From positions 29,218,802 through 29,282,801 of the forward strand of contig NC_049983.1 in assembly GCF_000003815.2 (NCBI RefSeq): a DNA stretch of 64,000 nt. The letters run 5' to 3'. Source of the DNA: Branchiostoma floridae. Its lineage: Eukaryota; Chordata; Leptocardii; Amphioxiformes; Branchiostomatidae. The notes beneath the pieces were generated by a model, which worked only from the letters and a program-made list of their open reading frames with translations, searched no databases and was not told the origin of the DNA. The first letter of the stretch is position 1. The number at the start of each line of letters is the position of its first letter. Of the stretch, positions 1 to 11,559 are shown piece by piece. Made by a program: the position numbers and the translations under genes.

Positions 1-920
1 TTGGGACCCGGGGTCGGTGTTTTGAACTTTTCTTCCAACTTTGGAAATTTCTTTGGATTTCGGAAAATCGGGGCTTTTCTGGGAAAGGCAATAAAAAAAA
101 TTTAAAAAAACCCCTTACCAATAGGGGCTAATTTTTTAATTTCAGTCAGGGTTGTCGCTAATATTTAGCCAATTTGCTTGGGGGTTACAAAAAAAAACTT
201 TGTCCCCCAGGTGCGGGAGACCCCCCGGGGGCAACCAGTCCGGGGGGGTTTTTCCGAAATTCTTTGGGGATATTTGGGCAATTTGGCCCCCCCCCCCCCG
301 GGATTTCGCCCCCCCGGGGGCGAGGTCACTAGCGTTTTCGCCCCACTTTAGCGTTTTCGCCCCCCCCCCCCCGCACATTACATGTACTTCTCGGAGGGGT
401 CTCAAGAGCAGCTGTTTACTACATATTAGATGCGCTACCAGATAAAATACTGCACCTATGGGAGAAGCATAGTTGGTGTGTTACCTGGTTATATATGGCA
501 CCTTATTACCGTAAGATGTCGTACTCAAAAGTCGATACTACATTGTTCGGTGCAAACAAGACATTGACGGATTTTTTTTACCAGCTGAGGTGGTATAAAA
601 AACAGTGCTTATGCGAACGTTTAAATCAACACCGTCTATGGTATGGAATACGTCAGCTATATGTTTTCAATTTGTCACAGTATTTTCTCTCTTGTGCTGG
701 AAACATTTTCAAAGCACAAACAAAAACAAAAGTGAATAATATTTTCTCATTATAAACACTATCTACGCGCAATTTGATATACCTGTTGCTAAATGCTACA
801 GAAACACTTTTAAAGTACCAGTGTTAAGAAACACGGGTAAACGCACCAGTTCCTAAATACTGTTAGTGAATTGCATGAAATTTGCGAAAGCTCTAAATTT
901 TCATGGAGGTATGAGGTCAT
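1..920. other. no gene; low-quality homopolymer-rich start
   Basis: The first 400 bases are runs of C, G, A and T (for example C runs near 290-300 and 361-372) and look like a poorly resolved contig edge. Open frames here are products of the homopolymers. From 400 to 920 I see AT-rich sequence without recognisable coding or repeat structure. Confidence 0.6.
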
Positions 921-1386
921 CGAACTCTAGTTGAAAATGTCTTCTTTCATGAGAGCAGTTGAACATTAATTAATGTGATCAGTTTTAAGAATTAGTTTAC
1001 AAGTCCGTCATGGCGGTTTTCCATTATAGCTCTTTCTTTACATTATGGGTCTCGTCCAAGCTACATGGTAAATTCAGAATGTTTCCTTCAAGGTGAATTC
1101 GATTCCAGAGGTGAGTGTCCTGGTTATGTTGATAATATTTTTCTGGACAAAAAAAACACTTGTATTGCCAAATTAGACATCATACGTCGATTAGGCAGCA
1201 GCTGCATTATACAGCATCAATACCATACTTAAGATTTGGAAAAAATGACCTCAGAATAGGGCGCTCGAAAGGCCACTGTTCAAAAGCCTATGTTAAAGAT
1301 AATGTTTGCAGTGCGCATGTGAATAATTGTTCATCAACTTTCAACCTTACCAACTCTCTTGACCTGAACTTCAGCAATCATCCTAT
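921..1386 (+). repeat. diverged copy of the intron segment that follows CCP exons
   Basis: This stretch aligns by eye with 12567-12880 plus 13705-13817, the sequence just downstream of CCP exon B, and its first part also resembles 4487-4575 behind CCP exon A. The shared blocks include the GTCCGTCATGG core and the block around 1290-1386. It implies a third old duplication of a CCP exon plus its downstream intron; the exon expected just before 921 is not recognisable. Confidence 0.7.
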
Positions 1387-1792
1387 ACGAGCTAATATTT
1401 AAGAAGCGTTTGATACCACCATCTTGGATCGGCCATTTTGTTAGTACCACGGTTAATTTACTGCAGTAAATAGCTGTGGTAATTCCATCAATTGATTGAA
1501 TACGTGCCATTGAAGCAGGCTTTCCCCTTCTCAACCATAGTGATGTTTGTAGAGAATATTATTTTGATCTAAATGTTTTAGGAGACGATTGTATATCAGG
1601 TTTTTTTTTTCAAAAATACTGATGCAGGGTAGAACTGAAATAACTTGAAAGTTCATCTGTGTTGGTAGAAGTCATTCTTGAAATAGTTGAACTGTAATTT
1701 CCAACACAAAAATTGGACTCACCCAAATTTTCGACTGCACAACATCAGTCTTTGTCAAGGAATGAACAATCCACTGCTGTCGTGACGTCACG

Positions 1793-2824
1793 TTATGCAG
1801 ATAGAACACGTGACTCAGTAAGCAGTGGATTATAGGTTGCAGGAAGTCTATGGCGCCCACCGTCTCTGTTCAGGGATGGTTGTAAAGCCCGGATGTAGAT
1901 TGCTTCTTTAATCCCTCTGGCGAAAAAGTCTGGTTCTGTATCCAAAATTTCAACTTTGTCTAGTGAAACTGAATGACCCGGCGATTCTATGTGTATATGT
2001 TGGGAAACTTCTGAGGTTTTTGAACTCTTGCGTCTGTGCTCAAGGAACCTGGTCTTAAGTGACCTCTCAGTCTCCCCAATGTAGGTTTCTTTACAAGGGC
2101 CTCTGATGTTCTGGCCGTGGCACTTAATATGATTGATGACACCACACTTTTGTTCTTTAGGGGTTTTGTCCTTAGGTGCTACAAGGATGTTTCGCAGGGT
2201 ATTCGCCGGCTTGAAACAGGTTTTTATCCCATGTGAGGTGAAGATTCTTCTAAGTCCTTCAGATACACCTTTCACGTAAGGAAGCACAACAAATCCCCTG
2301 TTTTTCCCTCTGCTGGTGTTGTTCTGTGTAGTATCACTGGCTGATGGGGGTTTGGGTGCTGTAGCCTTCTCTATGGCCCATGTGGGATATCCGCACGTTT
2401 TCAACGCCTGGGTAATGTGAAGTTTCTCCTTCTGTTTGTCTTGAGGGTCAGTTATCATTGTTTCCGCCCTGTGAAAAAGGGTACGGACAACACTGAGTTT
2501 GTGTTCCAAAGGATGTTCCGACTGGAAGTTCAAATATTGGTCAGTATGTGTAGGTTTGCGGTAGATTGTCACTCGCAGGGACCCGTCTTCTTGTACTGTT
2601 GTCAAAGTGTCAAGGAAGGCTAAGGATCTGTTCTCTTCCTTCTCAAATGTGAACTTGATGTCAGGGTCAAGGTTGTTCAGATGTTCTGTGAACTCATCGG
2701 CGTACGTCTTCTTAAGCTTGGTATGGGTGTCGTCAACTGAAATAGGTTCGTTTTTACTACCTGAAGTACAATTATTGCTTCGCATTGAATATAGGAATTT
2801 TGGTTGATTTAGAGACCACACCAT
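1793..2824 (-). mobile_element. Penelope-like retroelement fragment, RT C-terminus plus GIY-YIG endonuclease
   Basis: A 343-residue open frame. Residues about 35-110 match the end of a Penelope-like reverse transcriptase (LAFLDT, then YRKPTHTDQYL, then a stretch ending LFHRAETMI). Residues about 195-320 form a GIY-YIG nuclease: a CGVINHIKC segment, TYIGETERSLKTRFLEHR, and EAIYIRALQPSLNRDGG with the conserved Glu and Asn. The catalytic RT core (YxDD) is absent, so the element is 5' truncated. The first ~25 residues are probably flanking DNA. It lies in antisense orientation upstream of CCP exon A. The family assignment is firm; whether the frame is still used is doubtful because it is a dead fragment without its polymerase. 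Confidence 0.88.
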
Positions 2825-4220
2825 TCTGAAGGGCTAGAGTTAGTGTGTGCATAAAAGGGCAAATGATACATGGCAAGGAAATTTTGAGAATTTAGCACTG
2901 ATTCTCTCGCACACATCAGCATATTCTTTTAGATTTCATACCATATCTAAAACTTCTTCAGTGCTGGATACTTGGATACTGTATCAAGCCCATTAGCTAT
3001 TATACATGAGTGGTGAGTAGTTTCAACTGACGTTAGTTGACTGTTGTTAGATGAGAGTTGTCGTAATCGCAATGGGAATTTTACTTTCTAGCATAGGGCC
3101 AACGTAAGCAAAGCTAAAGAAATCATTAAATTCTTCGCGCATTTTACTTTTATCTGTGATAAATTGTGTTTCATGTGGACCTAGTAGTGGCAGAATGGGG
3201 TGTATGTAACTCTGGTTTATGTACAAGAGAATGAGGAAGAGAAATGCTGTCAACGTGGCCATCAGTGGGAGAAGGTGTGGGTTTAGATAATTCTATATCA
3301 AAATCACCAAGAATATATAACAGGTGCCATTTTCTTAATCTTATTCATGCACTCTGTCAATTGGTCATTGAACAGCTGAATTTCTGTATTCGGAGGACAA
3401 TATACACAGTAATAACCTTTCTCCCCTCATTGCCACTCCAGAATAATTCAATGAAAATACGTTGAATATCCTGTCATTTGTTTCTACCTATGATAGATAT
3501 GTAACTTATATCCTCGCCGCAGCTTGTACAGAATGGAAAATGATAAACTGTTGTATGATTAGCATAATGTCACAACACGATAGGAGTGAATAGGGAACTA
3601 TCACTTGAAAATAAAGGTTCTTAAGCGTTGTCAGATGGGGGATTTCCACTGACCGGGTCTCCGAGAGTCCCGCAAAGCTTGCCGAAGAGAACTGAGAGCT
3701 GTTAGATATATTAGGTAGCCGTTTCGATTGCCTCCCACAGCTGCAGGATGAGCTTATGAGGGAAAAGACAGGCTGCAGGTATGCGAAGTCGTGTAACAAA
3801 AGTACATTTGTTGTTGGGGGATCCTTGTAATGTCGCTTTTTAAAGACTTCCATGGATTAAAGACGGTCTTCTAAATAAGTCATTGTATTGACTTTTTGTT
3901 CTTTTGTGATCAGAAATTGTAAACAATGGTCTTATTTTTGGTTCCTCTTAACCGATCATAATGTCGTAACATAGGTATGAATTACTGAAGTTATATTTAT
4001 AGTTATATTTGCCAACATGAGAGACTGTTGATAACATGGGACTGCTGATATGACGTAAAACAAGGAATCTCCATCACTTTTACTCAACAAGGAATAGTAA
4101 TGAGTAAAAAGCAGGACTACTGAACAATTGATATTTGTACCTTTACCGTTCGGTAATATCAGGTTCCCCTCCCTAGAATGAAAACTTAACAATAAACACC
4201 GACTCCATCCCTTTCCACAG
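2825..4220. other. intron or intergenic, no gene seen
   Basis: No exon with matching splice sites and domain signature is visible on either strand. Around 3545-3575 a short block resembles sequence at 33415-33445, suggesting an uncharacterised dispersed repeat. Confidence 0.5.
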
Positions 4221-4457
4221 AGAGGCCATGTGGAGACTTCAAGTTAACCCCGAATATCAGAAAACTGGTGTGTGATTACAAGTACTATTCCGTCAGAAAA
4301 AGCTTTTCCGACTACGCCAATGTTCCCTACAACGGTCTTTTCTTCGGGCGCTGTGCGGTCTACTGCTCTGAAGATACTTCACACGAGCCTGCCGACCGCT
4401 ACTTCTACTGTCATGTGGAAACGAAGACATGGGTAGGAGAAAAACCTCTGTGTGAAG
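4221..4457 (+). CDS. CCP-A exon, selectin-type sushi domain
   Basis: Phase 1-1 exon of 237 bases between a TTTCCACAG acceptor and a GAAG|GTAAGG donor. The translation starts RPCGDF and has six cysteines in the pattern PCGDF, VCDY, GRCAVYC, YFYCHVETKTW, PLCEG. A normal sushi domain has four cysteines; six with a closely spaced C-x3-C pair fits the selectin-type variant. The W followed by PxC is the usual end of the fold. It is the most N-terminal exon of the cluster that I can recognise, about 80 residues, and about 7.8 kb of repeats separate it from the next exon. The domain probably binds protein or glycan ligands outside the cell; no ligand can be inferred. Confidence 0.8.
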
Positions 4458-5500
4458 GTAAGGGTTTTAGAATGTGAGTTAGATATAAATGAATGAAAAT
4501 ATCCTCCTTCATGTGTGCAATTTCAGCACTGATTCATTAGATCAGGGGTTTACATGTCCGTCATGGTGGTTTCTTCCCTTCTTCACTGAGACCCCGCTCA
4601 CACTCCCGGCCCAACCGAGAACCTTCCTAAAAGGGCCTTCAGGTCTCATTGATGAGTTTCTTCATTCCATAGACTTGCATGTTATAATTCGTGGTTTTCA
4701 TGGGCGCGTTCATAATGAAGCTACGTAAAATTTTAGCAGATTTTTCATTCTATGTTGAGCACATTTACCCTATGTCGTGGGAAAATATTGCCAACGTCAA
4801 ATAGACACTGGTTCTTTTTTTATAGCAATTACAAACTACGATTAGTCAATCCCCACAAAAGGCACTTTTTCACTGCTAGTGTACAACCGCACCACTCAGA
4901 ACCCAGGACTGTGTACCTCCGACCTAGCGCGCGGCTGCAAAACTTTACCTGCTAATTTCTTCAGCTACAAACAAACTTTCACCAATCTAACTTTTGGGAT
5001 CAGTTCTGCTGGATAAAAGGGAATTTCTCACCGCTAAAAACACGCGTCTATGCAGCCATTTATTTTTTGGCTCGGATCTCTTTTAGGGTACCCACTCGGA
5101 GTAATACATCGATGAGACCTTCACACGGAATGGAATTAGCAGGAATCAGTGAGAACCAACCGGAATAAAGAATTTTCAAAATTCGCGCTGCATTCGGGTG
5201 GGGAATCTAAATGGAACTTTTATCCCCTTCTCACGAGACGGAATAAGTCGGAATGCCGTCAGAATGACTATTTTGGTCTATTCCTGGGTATTTGTAGTGA
5301 CTTCTGGACATTCTTACTGCATTCCAAATATTCTTTAGGCCACATTCTGGCAGAATTCGAAAAGGCCGTTTTGGTTTTCCATCAAATGAAATCAGAATAA
5401 TGTTGGGATGCCTTAAAATGCGGTCGTACTGCAGTTAGAATAGTTAGAGTACACTTTGAATACCGTTCGATATTTCCGCACTTCAAATGTGGAAAAATGT
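4458..5500. other. intron, diverged repeat
   Basis: The first ~100 bases resemble the sequence following CCP-B (12567 onward). The rest (4750-5500) has no recognised gene; GGAATT-rich motifs recur near 5130-5400 and 11990-12010, so the DIRS-like element at 5.5-11.5 kb may have inserted into an older repeat. Confidence 0.45.
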
Positions 5501-5693
5501 CTACGGGTCATTTTTGTTAATTGGCCTGGCTACAAGCTCCGCCCCTCCCGCGGTGCCAGGCTACCACATGGTCCAGGCCTGGCGTCGCCCAGCTCATTCC
5601 CGTTCAGGACTTGTCGGTAGTCCGCTCTGTCGTTCTCTCATTTTTTCTTCGTTTCGCGGTCTTCTTCTCGACTCTCACGGACCCAAACCCGTT

Positions 5694-6850
5694 CATGACG
5701 GGTTCGAAGTCTTGTCGGGCCTGCTCCCTGCCCGTGAAGGGACACCCGGGACCTCATGGAGTTGGAAAGTGCCAAGTGTATAGTCCACGCACTCGTCCCC
5801 GCTCGGAGGAGGAATATGAATCCTTGCGACGGGACAAATCAGTGCGGCGCTCTTTGGGAGACCTCCATCGCCGCAGTCGTACGAGAGAGTTCGCCAAGGA
5901 CCTGTGGTCAGAGGCCAGTGACTCCGAGAAGGACGTGAAGAAAACCGTTCGGGATTTACGCGCTGATGATGAGCTGAAAAAAGAGGTTGACAAAACCATA
6001 GATGAACTGCTGGTTACTCTCACTGAGCAGGACCTCCCACGTCACTCTCACCAGAGCGACCGCGACGGCAAGGCGGCGAGTGCTCGGACGCCATCTCGTT
6101 CTCCTCCACGTCTCAAGTCACCACCGAGCGTTCGCAGGAAAGACAGCTGGCCCAGGGCACGGGACACGTCGTTCCGTCGCGACTCTGGCCGACACCGCGG
6201 GGCGAAGTCAGGCCGACGTGACGCCTCCAGTTCCTCCGAGTGTTCCAGCCCATCTCGGTCTCCTTCTCCACGTCCACGCCGTTCACACCGCCATCGCTCC
6301 AGCCCAGCCCGGTCACCCCGCCGTGCCAAGTTCCCGCGTCACCGATCGGGTCCGTCACGGTCAAGCCGTCGCGCTCCGCGTCGACACCGCTCAAGCCTAT
6401 CATCTTCTCCCCGCCGCCGCTCGCGCCGTCACCATGCTTCGAGCTCGTCAAGGTCGCCTCGTCGCAGCGCCAGTCGACACCGATCCCACGCCCGCTCTAA
6501 ATCGCGGAAACAAGGTAAGAGCGGCCGCTCATACACTATCAACGACAATATAGGGCGTAAAGTCAAGGTCAGCTGGCCCCTGTGGAATGTCCACTTCCCT
6601 GGGCATGGGAAAGGCGGTGCCGTCACATAGGACGAGCTGACCTTGCCAATGTTCGTATGCGGGTTTATTCGGAATGTTGTGGGTGAACATCGCATGAGCT
6701 CGTCTGTAAGTAGCAAACTGTCCGTTCTCGCAGACGTCATGTATAACTCAGAATATTATGAGTGGCCTGTTGTTCACAAAAAGTACGCTTCCATCATGTA
6801 TTCACTTGAGAAGGGCTCTTTCGGGTGGTCTGACTTGGATGCCATTGAGG
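5694..6850 (+). pseudogene. gag-like protein of the YR retrotransposon, 5' part
   Basis: The likely start is the ATG at 5694 (MTGSKSCRACSLPVKGHPG), which opens with a Cys/His cluster usual in these gag proteins. It continues into an acidic helical segment (about residues 40-120) and an Arg-Ser-rich tail of about 140 residues. A stop at 6628 ends this frame. The next conserved part, FVCGFIRNVV through GWSDLDAIEGVRDG, is in another frame from 6643 and runs up to the MITE target site at 6853-6861. Gag continues after the MITE at about 8001. The RS-rich tail suggests nucleic-acid binding. Confidence 0.75.
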
Positions 6851-6861
6851 GTGTTAGGGAC

Positions 6862-7991
6862 GGTCTCACTAAATACCGAAAACAACCGAAAACAACCGAA
6901 AACAACTTGACATTTACCGAAAACAACCGAAAACAACTTGACAAATACCGAAAACAACCGAAAACAACTTGACAAATACCGAAAACAACTCGGAAAATAC
7001 CGAAAACAACTCAATAAATACCGAAAACAACTCGAAATCTCCTAAAACACGCATGAACAACCGATCAGAACTCCAAAACAGACGGCAAATAACTCTTAAA
7101 CAACTACTTATTTTTATTTTATTTTCATCTACTCGTTACTATCCCTTGAATGATTTTCTCCTTGGCCGACGGAGAGAATGGGGTGATTCTGAATGAAGGA
7201 TTCTTCCAGGAAAGGGGATGTCGTCTGTGGAAACACCTTTATATCCCACACTGTTTTATGATGTAGAACAAAATCCTTATTTTGATTATTTAGTTTAATC
7301 CAGAATAAGGGGCCGCTGTGGTAAGACACGTTTGTGGTTTGTCCATTTAAACCGATTTGTTGTGGCAGAGGAATGCGTTATAATTGAGCAAGAAATGTAC
7401 TAGATTGTTTTGGCTGCTAGAAAAAAATGTTGTACACATTGATTAGGTAAATGCGCAGTAGGCAGATTCAGCAGTAATTAATAAGCAAACCTATTTTCGA
7501 AGCAGTTTTGTCGGGGGATAGTAGTGACTGCGATTTCTTGTTGGGGCCACTACTACACCCCCGCTCCACCGTAACCTCTGCTTGGAGTTACACAGTAGAT
7601 GCCAAGTAGTATAGATATCCATTGCTGAGTTTGCGAGTTAACCAAGCAGTCCCCGTTTATAACATACTGGATCCATGAATCTGAATTCGAACATTAATAT
7701 ATTCAAAAGGGCAAAGGAGATCGTTGACTCTATTATTGCTAATATTGTATTAATAACATGGGTCGTCCTAGCCTACCCCTGTCCAAAATAAAAAAAATAT
7801 CAAATGATAACCCATTGAAATGATTTTCTGTTGTTCATGGTTGTGTCGAGTTGTTTTCGGTTGTTTTCGGTAGTTAAAAGTTGTTTTCGGTTGTTTTCGG
7901 TAATTAGTGAAACTTGTTTTTGGTTGTTTTCGGTAATTTGTGAAAGTTGTTTTCGGTTGTTTTCGGTTGTTTTCGGTATTTAGTGAGACCC
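6862..7991. mobile_element. MITE with CCGAAAACAA subterminal repeats and 9-bp target duplication
   Basis: The left end GGTCTCACTAAATACCG and right end (reverse complement of CGGTATTTAGTGAGACC) are matching terminal inverted repeats. Both ends continue into many copies of an ACCGAAAACAAC-type motif (6876-7035 and, inverted, 7840-7980). GTTAGGGAC occurs on both sides (6853-6861 and 7992-8000), a 9-bp target duplication. Removing the insert restores the gag reading from DAIEGVRDG to RDRHYRTAG. A 9-bp duplication suggests a Mutator-like family, but no transposase is encoded, so the superfamily is inference. Confidence 0.88.
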
Positions 7992-8000
7992 GTTAGGGAC

Positions 8001-8813
8001 AGACATTACAGAACAGCGGGGGCACACCAGTCTAAGCATGTGTCGAGCAGCCAGTCTAGCGCCAGGTCACACAGCGAACCGCCGGTAGCCATGACAACGG
8101 GTCTCTCCGGCACTAGACCGCGGTACTGTGGTCCGTATCAAAACAAGACTTGCAATCATTCGTCTGACCCCTGGGACGGGCGCTGGGGCGGCCGGGTGAA
8201 GCACATCTGCAACATGTGTCTGTTGGTCCGTAACGTCGAAGCCAAGCACCCGAAGGCCGACTGCCGCTATAACGACAAGTCCTTTCGTGACGCCCCCGGC
8301 CCGGTGACGGCGTCAACTCACAGCCCGGTTCCGGTGTTACCGGGGGACGATCTTATTAGTTTGTATAACGCAGTGGCTAGTACCGGGGTGCCTAATTATA
8401 TGGGTGCCCGCATCCCGGTAAAATCGAACTTGAACATTGCTGCGTGGCGGACACTTCTTCAGGATTATGACAATGCACATATCGTGGACTTTCTGGAGTT
8501 CGGGTGGCCGATTAATTTAGACCGTTCTCTGTACTCACCGCCTGTGCACTCTTTACACGACAATCACTACTCCGCCAAAGCTTTCCCTGATCACGTGGAT
8601 GCATTTATTCGTACTGAACTGCAACATGGTGCATTGGCTGGGCCTTTTGACCACAATCCTTTCCCATTTCCCGTGTACCCGGTGCCATTACAAACCGTAC
8701 CCAAGCGTGACAGTGAGCAGCGCCGGCTGGTTGTTGACTTTAGTTTTCCCCCCGGTCACTCGGTTAACGATGCTATACCTAAGGATACCTTTCTAGGGGA
8801 GCCTGTCACTTAA
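8001..8813 (+). pseudogene. YR retrotransposon gag C-terminus and RT N-terminus
   Basis: The frame opens into a Cys/His zinc-knuckle-like segment (RYCGPYQNKTCNHSSD, then KHICNMCLLV, then KHPKADC). It then moves to the start of the reverse transcriptase: FLEFGWPINLD, FPVYPVPLQTVPKRDS and RRLVVDFSFPPGHSVNDAI, the region holding the first conserved aspartates of DIRS-type RTs. It ends at an in-frame TAA (8811-8813); the same frame stays open directly afterwards (VYPSVDTLTD), so the stop is a recent nonsense change rather than a real end. Confidence 0.85.
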
Positions 8814-9354
8814 GTTTATCCTTCGGTAGATACGCTGACGGACATGATCTTGGACAAGGGTAGGGGTTGTCTCCTGTACAAGACTGATCTCAGTAGGGCG
8901 TACAGACAATTGCCAGTCGATCCCGCAGATTATCCTTTCTTATGTTATACCTGGCGAGACAAATATTACGTTGATACTAAGGCCGCGTTCGGGTTGAGAT
9001 CTTCAAGTATGTTTTGTCAATCCACAACGAACGCCGTGACTTTTATAGAAACGACAAAAGGCCATTCTGTTACTAATTACCTTGACGACTTTGGTGGGGC
9101 AGAGACCCCCTCCCTCGCGCCGGCGGCCTTTGCCAGCCTGCAAGACACGTTGTTTACATTAGGGCTGGAGGAAGCCCCAAAGAAGGCCGTTCCCCCGACA
9201 ACTTTTATGACCTGGTTGGGTATAGAGTTTGACACAATAGCGATGATTCGGCGCGTACCGAAGTTCCGGCTGGATGAAGTATCAGAATTAATTCGCCAGT
9301 GGCTCCAGAAACGGAAAGCCACCAAACGTGAACTGCAGTCTTTTATAGGGAAGT
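8814..9354 (+). pseudogene. YR retrotransposon reverse transcriptase core
   Basis: Same frame as the preceding segment after one stop codon. It contains the palm motifs KTDLSRAYRQLPVDP, then LRSSSMFCQ, then the catalytic NYLDDFGG, followed by TWLGIEFDT and the thumb end RELQSFIGK. The reading frame shifts at about 9355, where the next segment (LFVSRMLDTLR, with PPGRLFVSR) begins in another frame. Catalytic residues are intact, so the lesions look comparatively young. Confidence 0.9.
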
Positions 9355-9355
9355 A

Positions 9356-9876
9356 ATGGTCTTCGTGTCAGCGTGTGTACCCCCGGGGCGGCTTTTCGTG
9401 TCTCGTATGCTCGATACCCTTCGTTCTCTTCGCCGGAATAACCACAGGTTTCGGATCTCGCGAGATCTTCGTCTCGACTTAGCTTGGTGGGACAGATTCC
9501 TGCATGTATTTAACGGAGTGTCTCTCATCGCGCCGACACTGGACACCGCCCCAGACGAAGTGGTGTCCACTGATGCGTGCAGCACGGGCTGCGGTGCCTA
9601 CTCTCGCGGACGTTTCTTCCATGTGCAATTCCTGGTGCTCCGATACGCGGCTCGTATTCACGTACTCGAGATGCTAACTATTGTCGTCGCGGCTCGCCTG
9701 TGGGGGTCCGAATGGTCGACCCTCCGTGTACTCGTCCGTTGCGATAACGCGGCTTGCGTGCATGTACTGAATTCCGGACGTTCAAAAGATAAAGACTTAA
9801 TAGCATGTGCACGCGAACTCTGGTTCCTAGCAGCCTCTCACACCTTCGAATTAAAGGCTTCGCACATCAGCGGCTG
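9356..9876 (+). pseudogene. YR retrotransposon RNase H, cut by the TRIM
   Basis: After a frameshift the connection segment (PPGRLFVSRMLDTLRSL) leads into RNase H, with the acidic residues in VSTDACSTGCGAY, HVLEMLTIVVAARLWG and VRCDNAACVHVLNSGRSKD. The domain is interrupted at KASHISG by the TRIM at 9877. It resumes after the TRIM and its GCTG duplication as DNRIADHLSRWHLSPAHAEQ (about 10362-10500). The usual motif order of this family is thereby complete. Confidence 0.85.
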
Positions 9877-10357
9877 TGTAACAGTGGTGTTCAAGGACTG
9901 CTAAACCGAAGACGCCTAACGGCTTAAGCCTTTTGGCCGAACGGTTTGCACGTTCGATTTGTGATCCGGCTGCCCGGGTTTGGCGCGGGTTCGAATCCCG
10001 GGAGTCGGGGTGTTGTTTCTTTCTGTTCTTACTCGCCCCCCTGGTTGTTTCACTGGTTCCCACGCCGGCCCTGTGAGTAACAGGCTAGTATGTGCCACGC
10101 AGGGATGTCGATCTCGGAGATTCGAGGACGAATCTTGAAAAGAAAAGGGGGAGTAGTGTAACAGTGGTGTTCAAGGACTGCTAAACCGAAGACGCCTAAC
10201 GGTGTTCAAGGACTGCTAAACCGAAGACTTAAGCCTTTTGGCCGAACGGTTTGCACGTTCGATTTGTGATCCGGCTGCCCGGGTTTGGCGCGGGTTCGAA
10301 TCCCGGGAGTCGGGGTGTTGTTTCTTTCTGTTCTTACTCGCCCCTCTGGTTGTTTCA
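9877..10357 (+). mobile_element. TRIM: miniature LTR retrotransposon with tRNA-like sequence in its LTRs
   Basis: Two direct repeats, 9877-10052 and 10157-10357, start TGTAACAG and end TTGTTTCA. A 4-bp target duplication GCTG flanks them (9873-9876 and 10358-10361). Directly inside the 5' LTR is TGGTTCCCACGCCGG, positioned as a primer-binding site. Directly before the 3' LTR is a purine tract (GAAAAGAAAAGGGGGAG). The 103-bp interior codes for nothing. The right LTR has an internal duplication of a 30-35 bp block. Both LTRs contain a tRNA-like segment, annotated separately. A second, inverted member lies at 53874-54334. Confidence 0.9.
9935..10016 (+). other. tRNA-like segment with A and B boxes inside the TRIM LTR
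   Basis: TGGCCGAACGGTTTGCACG resembles a tRNA D arm/A box, and GCGGGTTCGAATCCCG is a well-formed T arm/B box with stem and TTCGAAT loop. Spacing is tRNA-like with a longer variable region, but the acceptor stem does not close convincingly, so I do not call a functional tRNA or an anticodon. Copies lie at about 10237-10318 in the right LTR and, inverted, in both LTRs at 53.9-54.3 kb. Confidence 0.75.
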
Positions 10358-10361
10358 GCTG

Positions 10362-11526
10362 TGACAACCGTATCGCCGATCATTTATCCAGATGGCACTT
10401 GTCGCCTGCCCACGCCGAACAGTTCCGTTTGTTGACCGCCCATGTTGACACGGTAGAAACCGCGGTTTTCCAGGAGGATTTCATGTTGGACGACCACTTG
10501 TAACATGTCAACGAACTGTCTTCTGTTCTTCCAGCGTCTACTGATCTCGGCCGACTACGCGGGGAGGTGCAACGGACCAAGCTGGCTCGTTCGCGGACGG
10601 TACGTGGAATAACCTGCGGACAACTTTACGGACTTATCTACTCTTCTGCGCGTTTTACGTAATCACTCCGTTTCCTGCCACCGTGGACACACTAGAGGTC
10701 TTCGCAGAATTCTTGGCTCGGTCCTTCCGGTCACCGGCATCTATAGTGAACTATCTCAGTGGCTTGAAAACACTGCATACTCTTTTCGGGTTGAACACTC
10801 GCGCCTTTGACTCTACAAACCTGGCATTGTTGAAACGCGGACTTCATAAACAGTTGCGACACACTCCGAGACAAGCAGCGCCGTTCACGCCTTCCATCCT
10901 GCTTCACATCCATGGACAGTTAAATCTCACAGACCCTTTACATGCCACGATATGGACATTAGTACTACTTAGTTTCTTCACCTTTCAGCGAAAGTCAAAT
11001 TTTCTGCCGAGAGCTAGCTTTGATCCATTTAAACAGTTCACATGTAATGATTTCACGTTGTATCGCAGCATGCTACTCGTTCGGATCCGTTGGTCCAAGA
11101 CCATTCAATGTGCTGAACGTATTCTACATGTCCCGGTTTTAGCCATTCCAAATTCTCCGCTGTGCCCCGTTACTGCGCGCGTTTCTTCGAATGCTTCGTT
11201 TAAATGCTTGTAGTCGCTCCTCTAGTTTAGCCGTTTTCCTTCAACAGACTAGTTCCGGGCCAGTACCCCTCACTCAGCCAGTTTTTGATAGAGCGTTCAA
11301 AACCATTCTGACCCGTGCCGGACTCAATCCGTCCATGTATTCCCTACACAGCGGACGACGTGGTGGCGCCACGTTCGCCTTTCGTTCAGGTGTCCCTGTA
11401 GAGTTAATCCGCCTGCAAGGAGACTGGCGGTCAAGTGCATATCTCCTATATCTCAGAGTTCCCCTGTCGCAACGTCTGTATTTGTGTACGAGGATGAACA
11501 GACGCATCCGTTCGTATCATAATTAG
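10362..11526 (+). pseudogene. YR retrotransposon RNase H end and tyrosine recombinase
   Basis: From about 10683 the frame gives a core-binding part (VFAEFLARSFRSPASIVNYL, then GLKTLHTLFG) and the first catalytic half (LLSFFTFQRKSNFLP). After a frame change near 11190-11215 it gives the catalytic end: YSLHSGRRGGATFAF with the H-x-x-R box, then LIRLQGDWRSSAYLLYL with the likely nucleophilic tyrosine. The order RT-RNase H-recombinase is diagnostic of DIRS/Ngaro. At least one stop and one frameshift make it inactive. Confidence 0.87.
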
Positions 11527-11559
11527 TCTGCTTCGCAGTTATAGTTTATATTTATCTCT

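Noticed and set aside
142-445. Open frames on both strands in the first 450 bases
   Set aside because: Created by C/G homopolymers of a low-quality contig edge.
3506-3853. Minus-strand frame of 115 residues
   Set aside because: No recognised motif; partly shared with a dispersed repeat near 33415.
5754-6740. Several overlapping frames on both strands in the gag region
   Set aside because: Shadows of the Arg/Ser-rich gag sequence.
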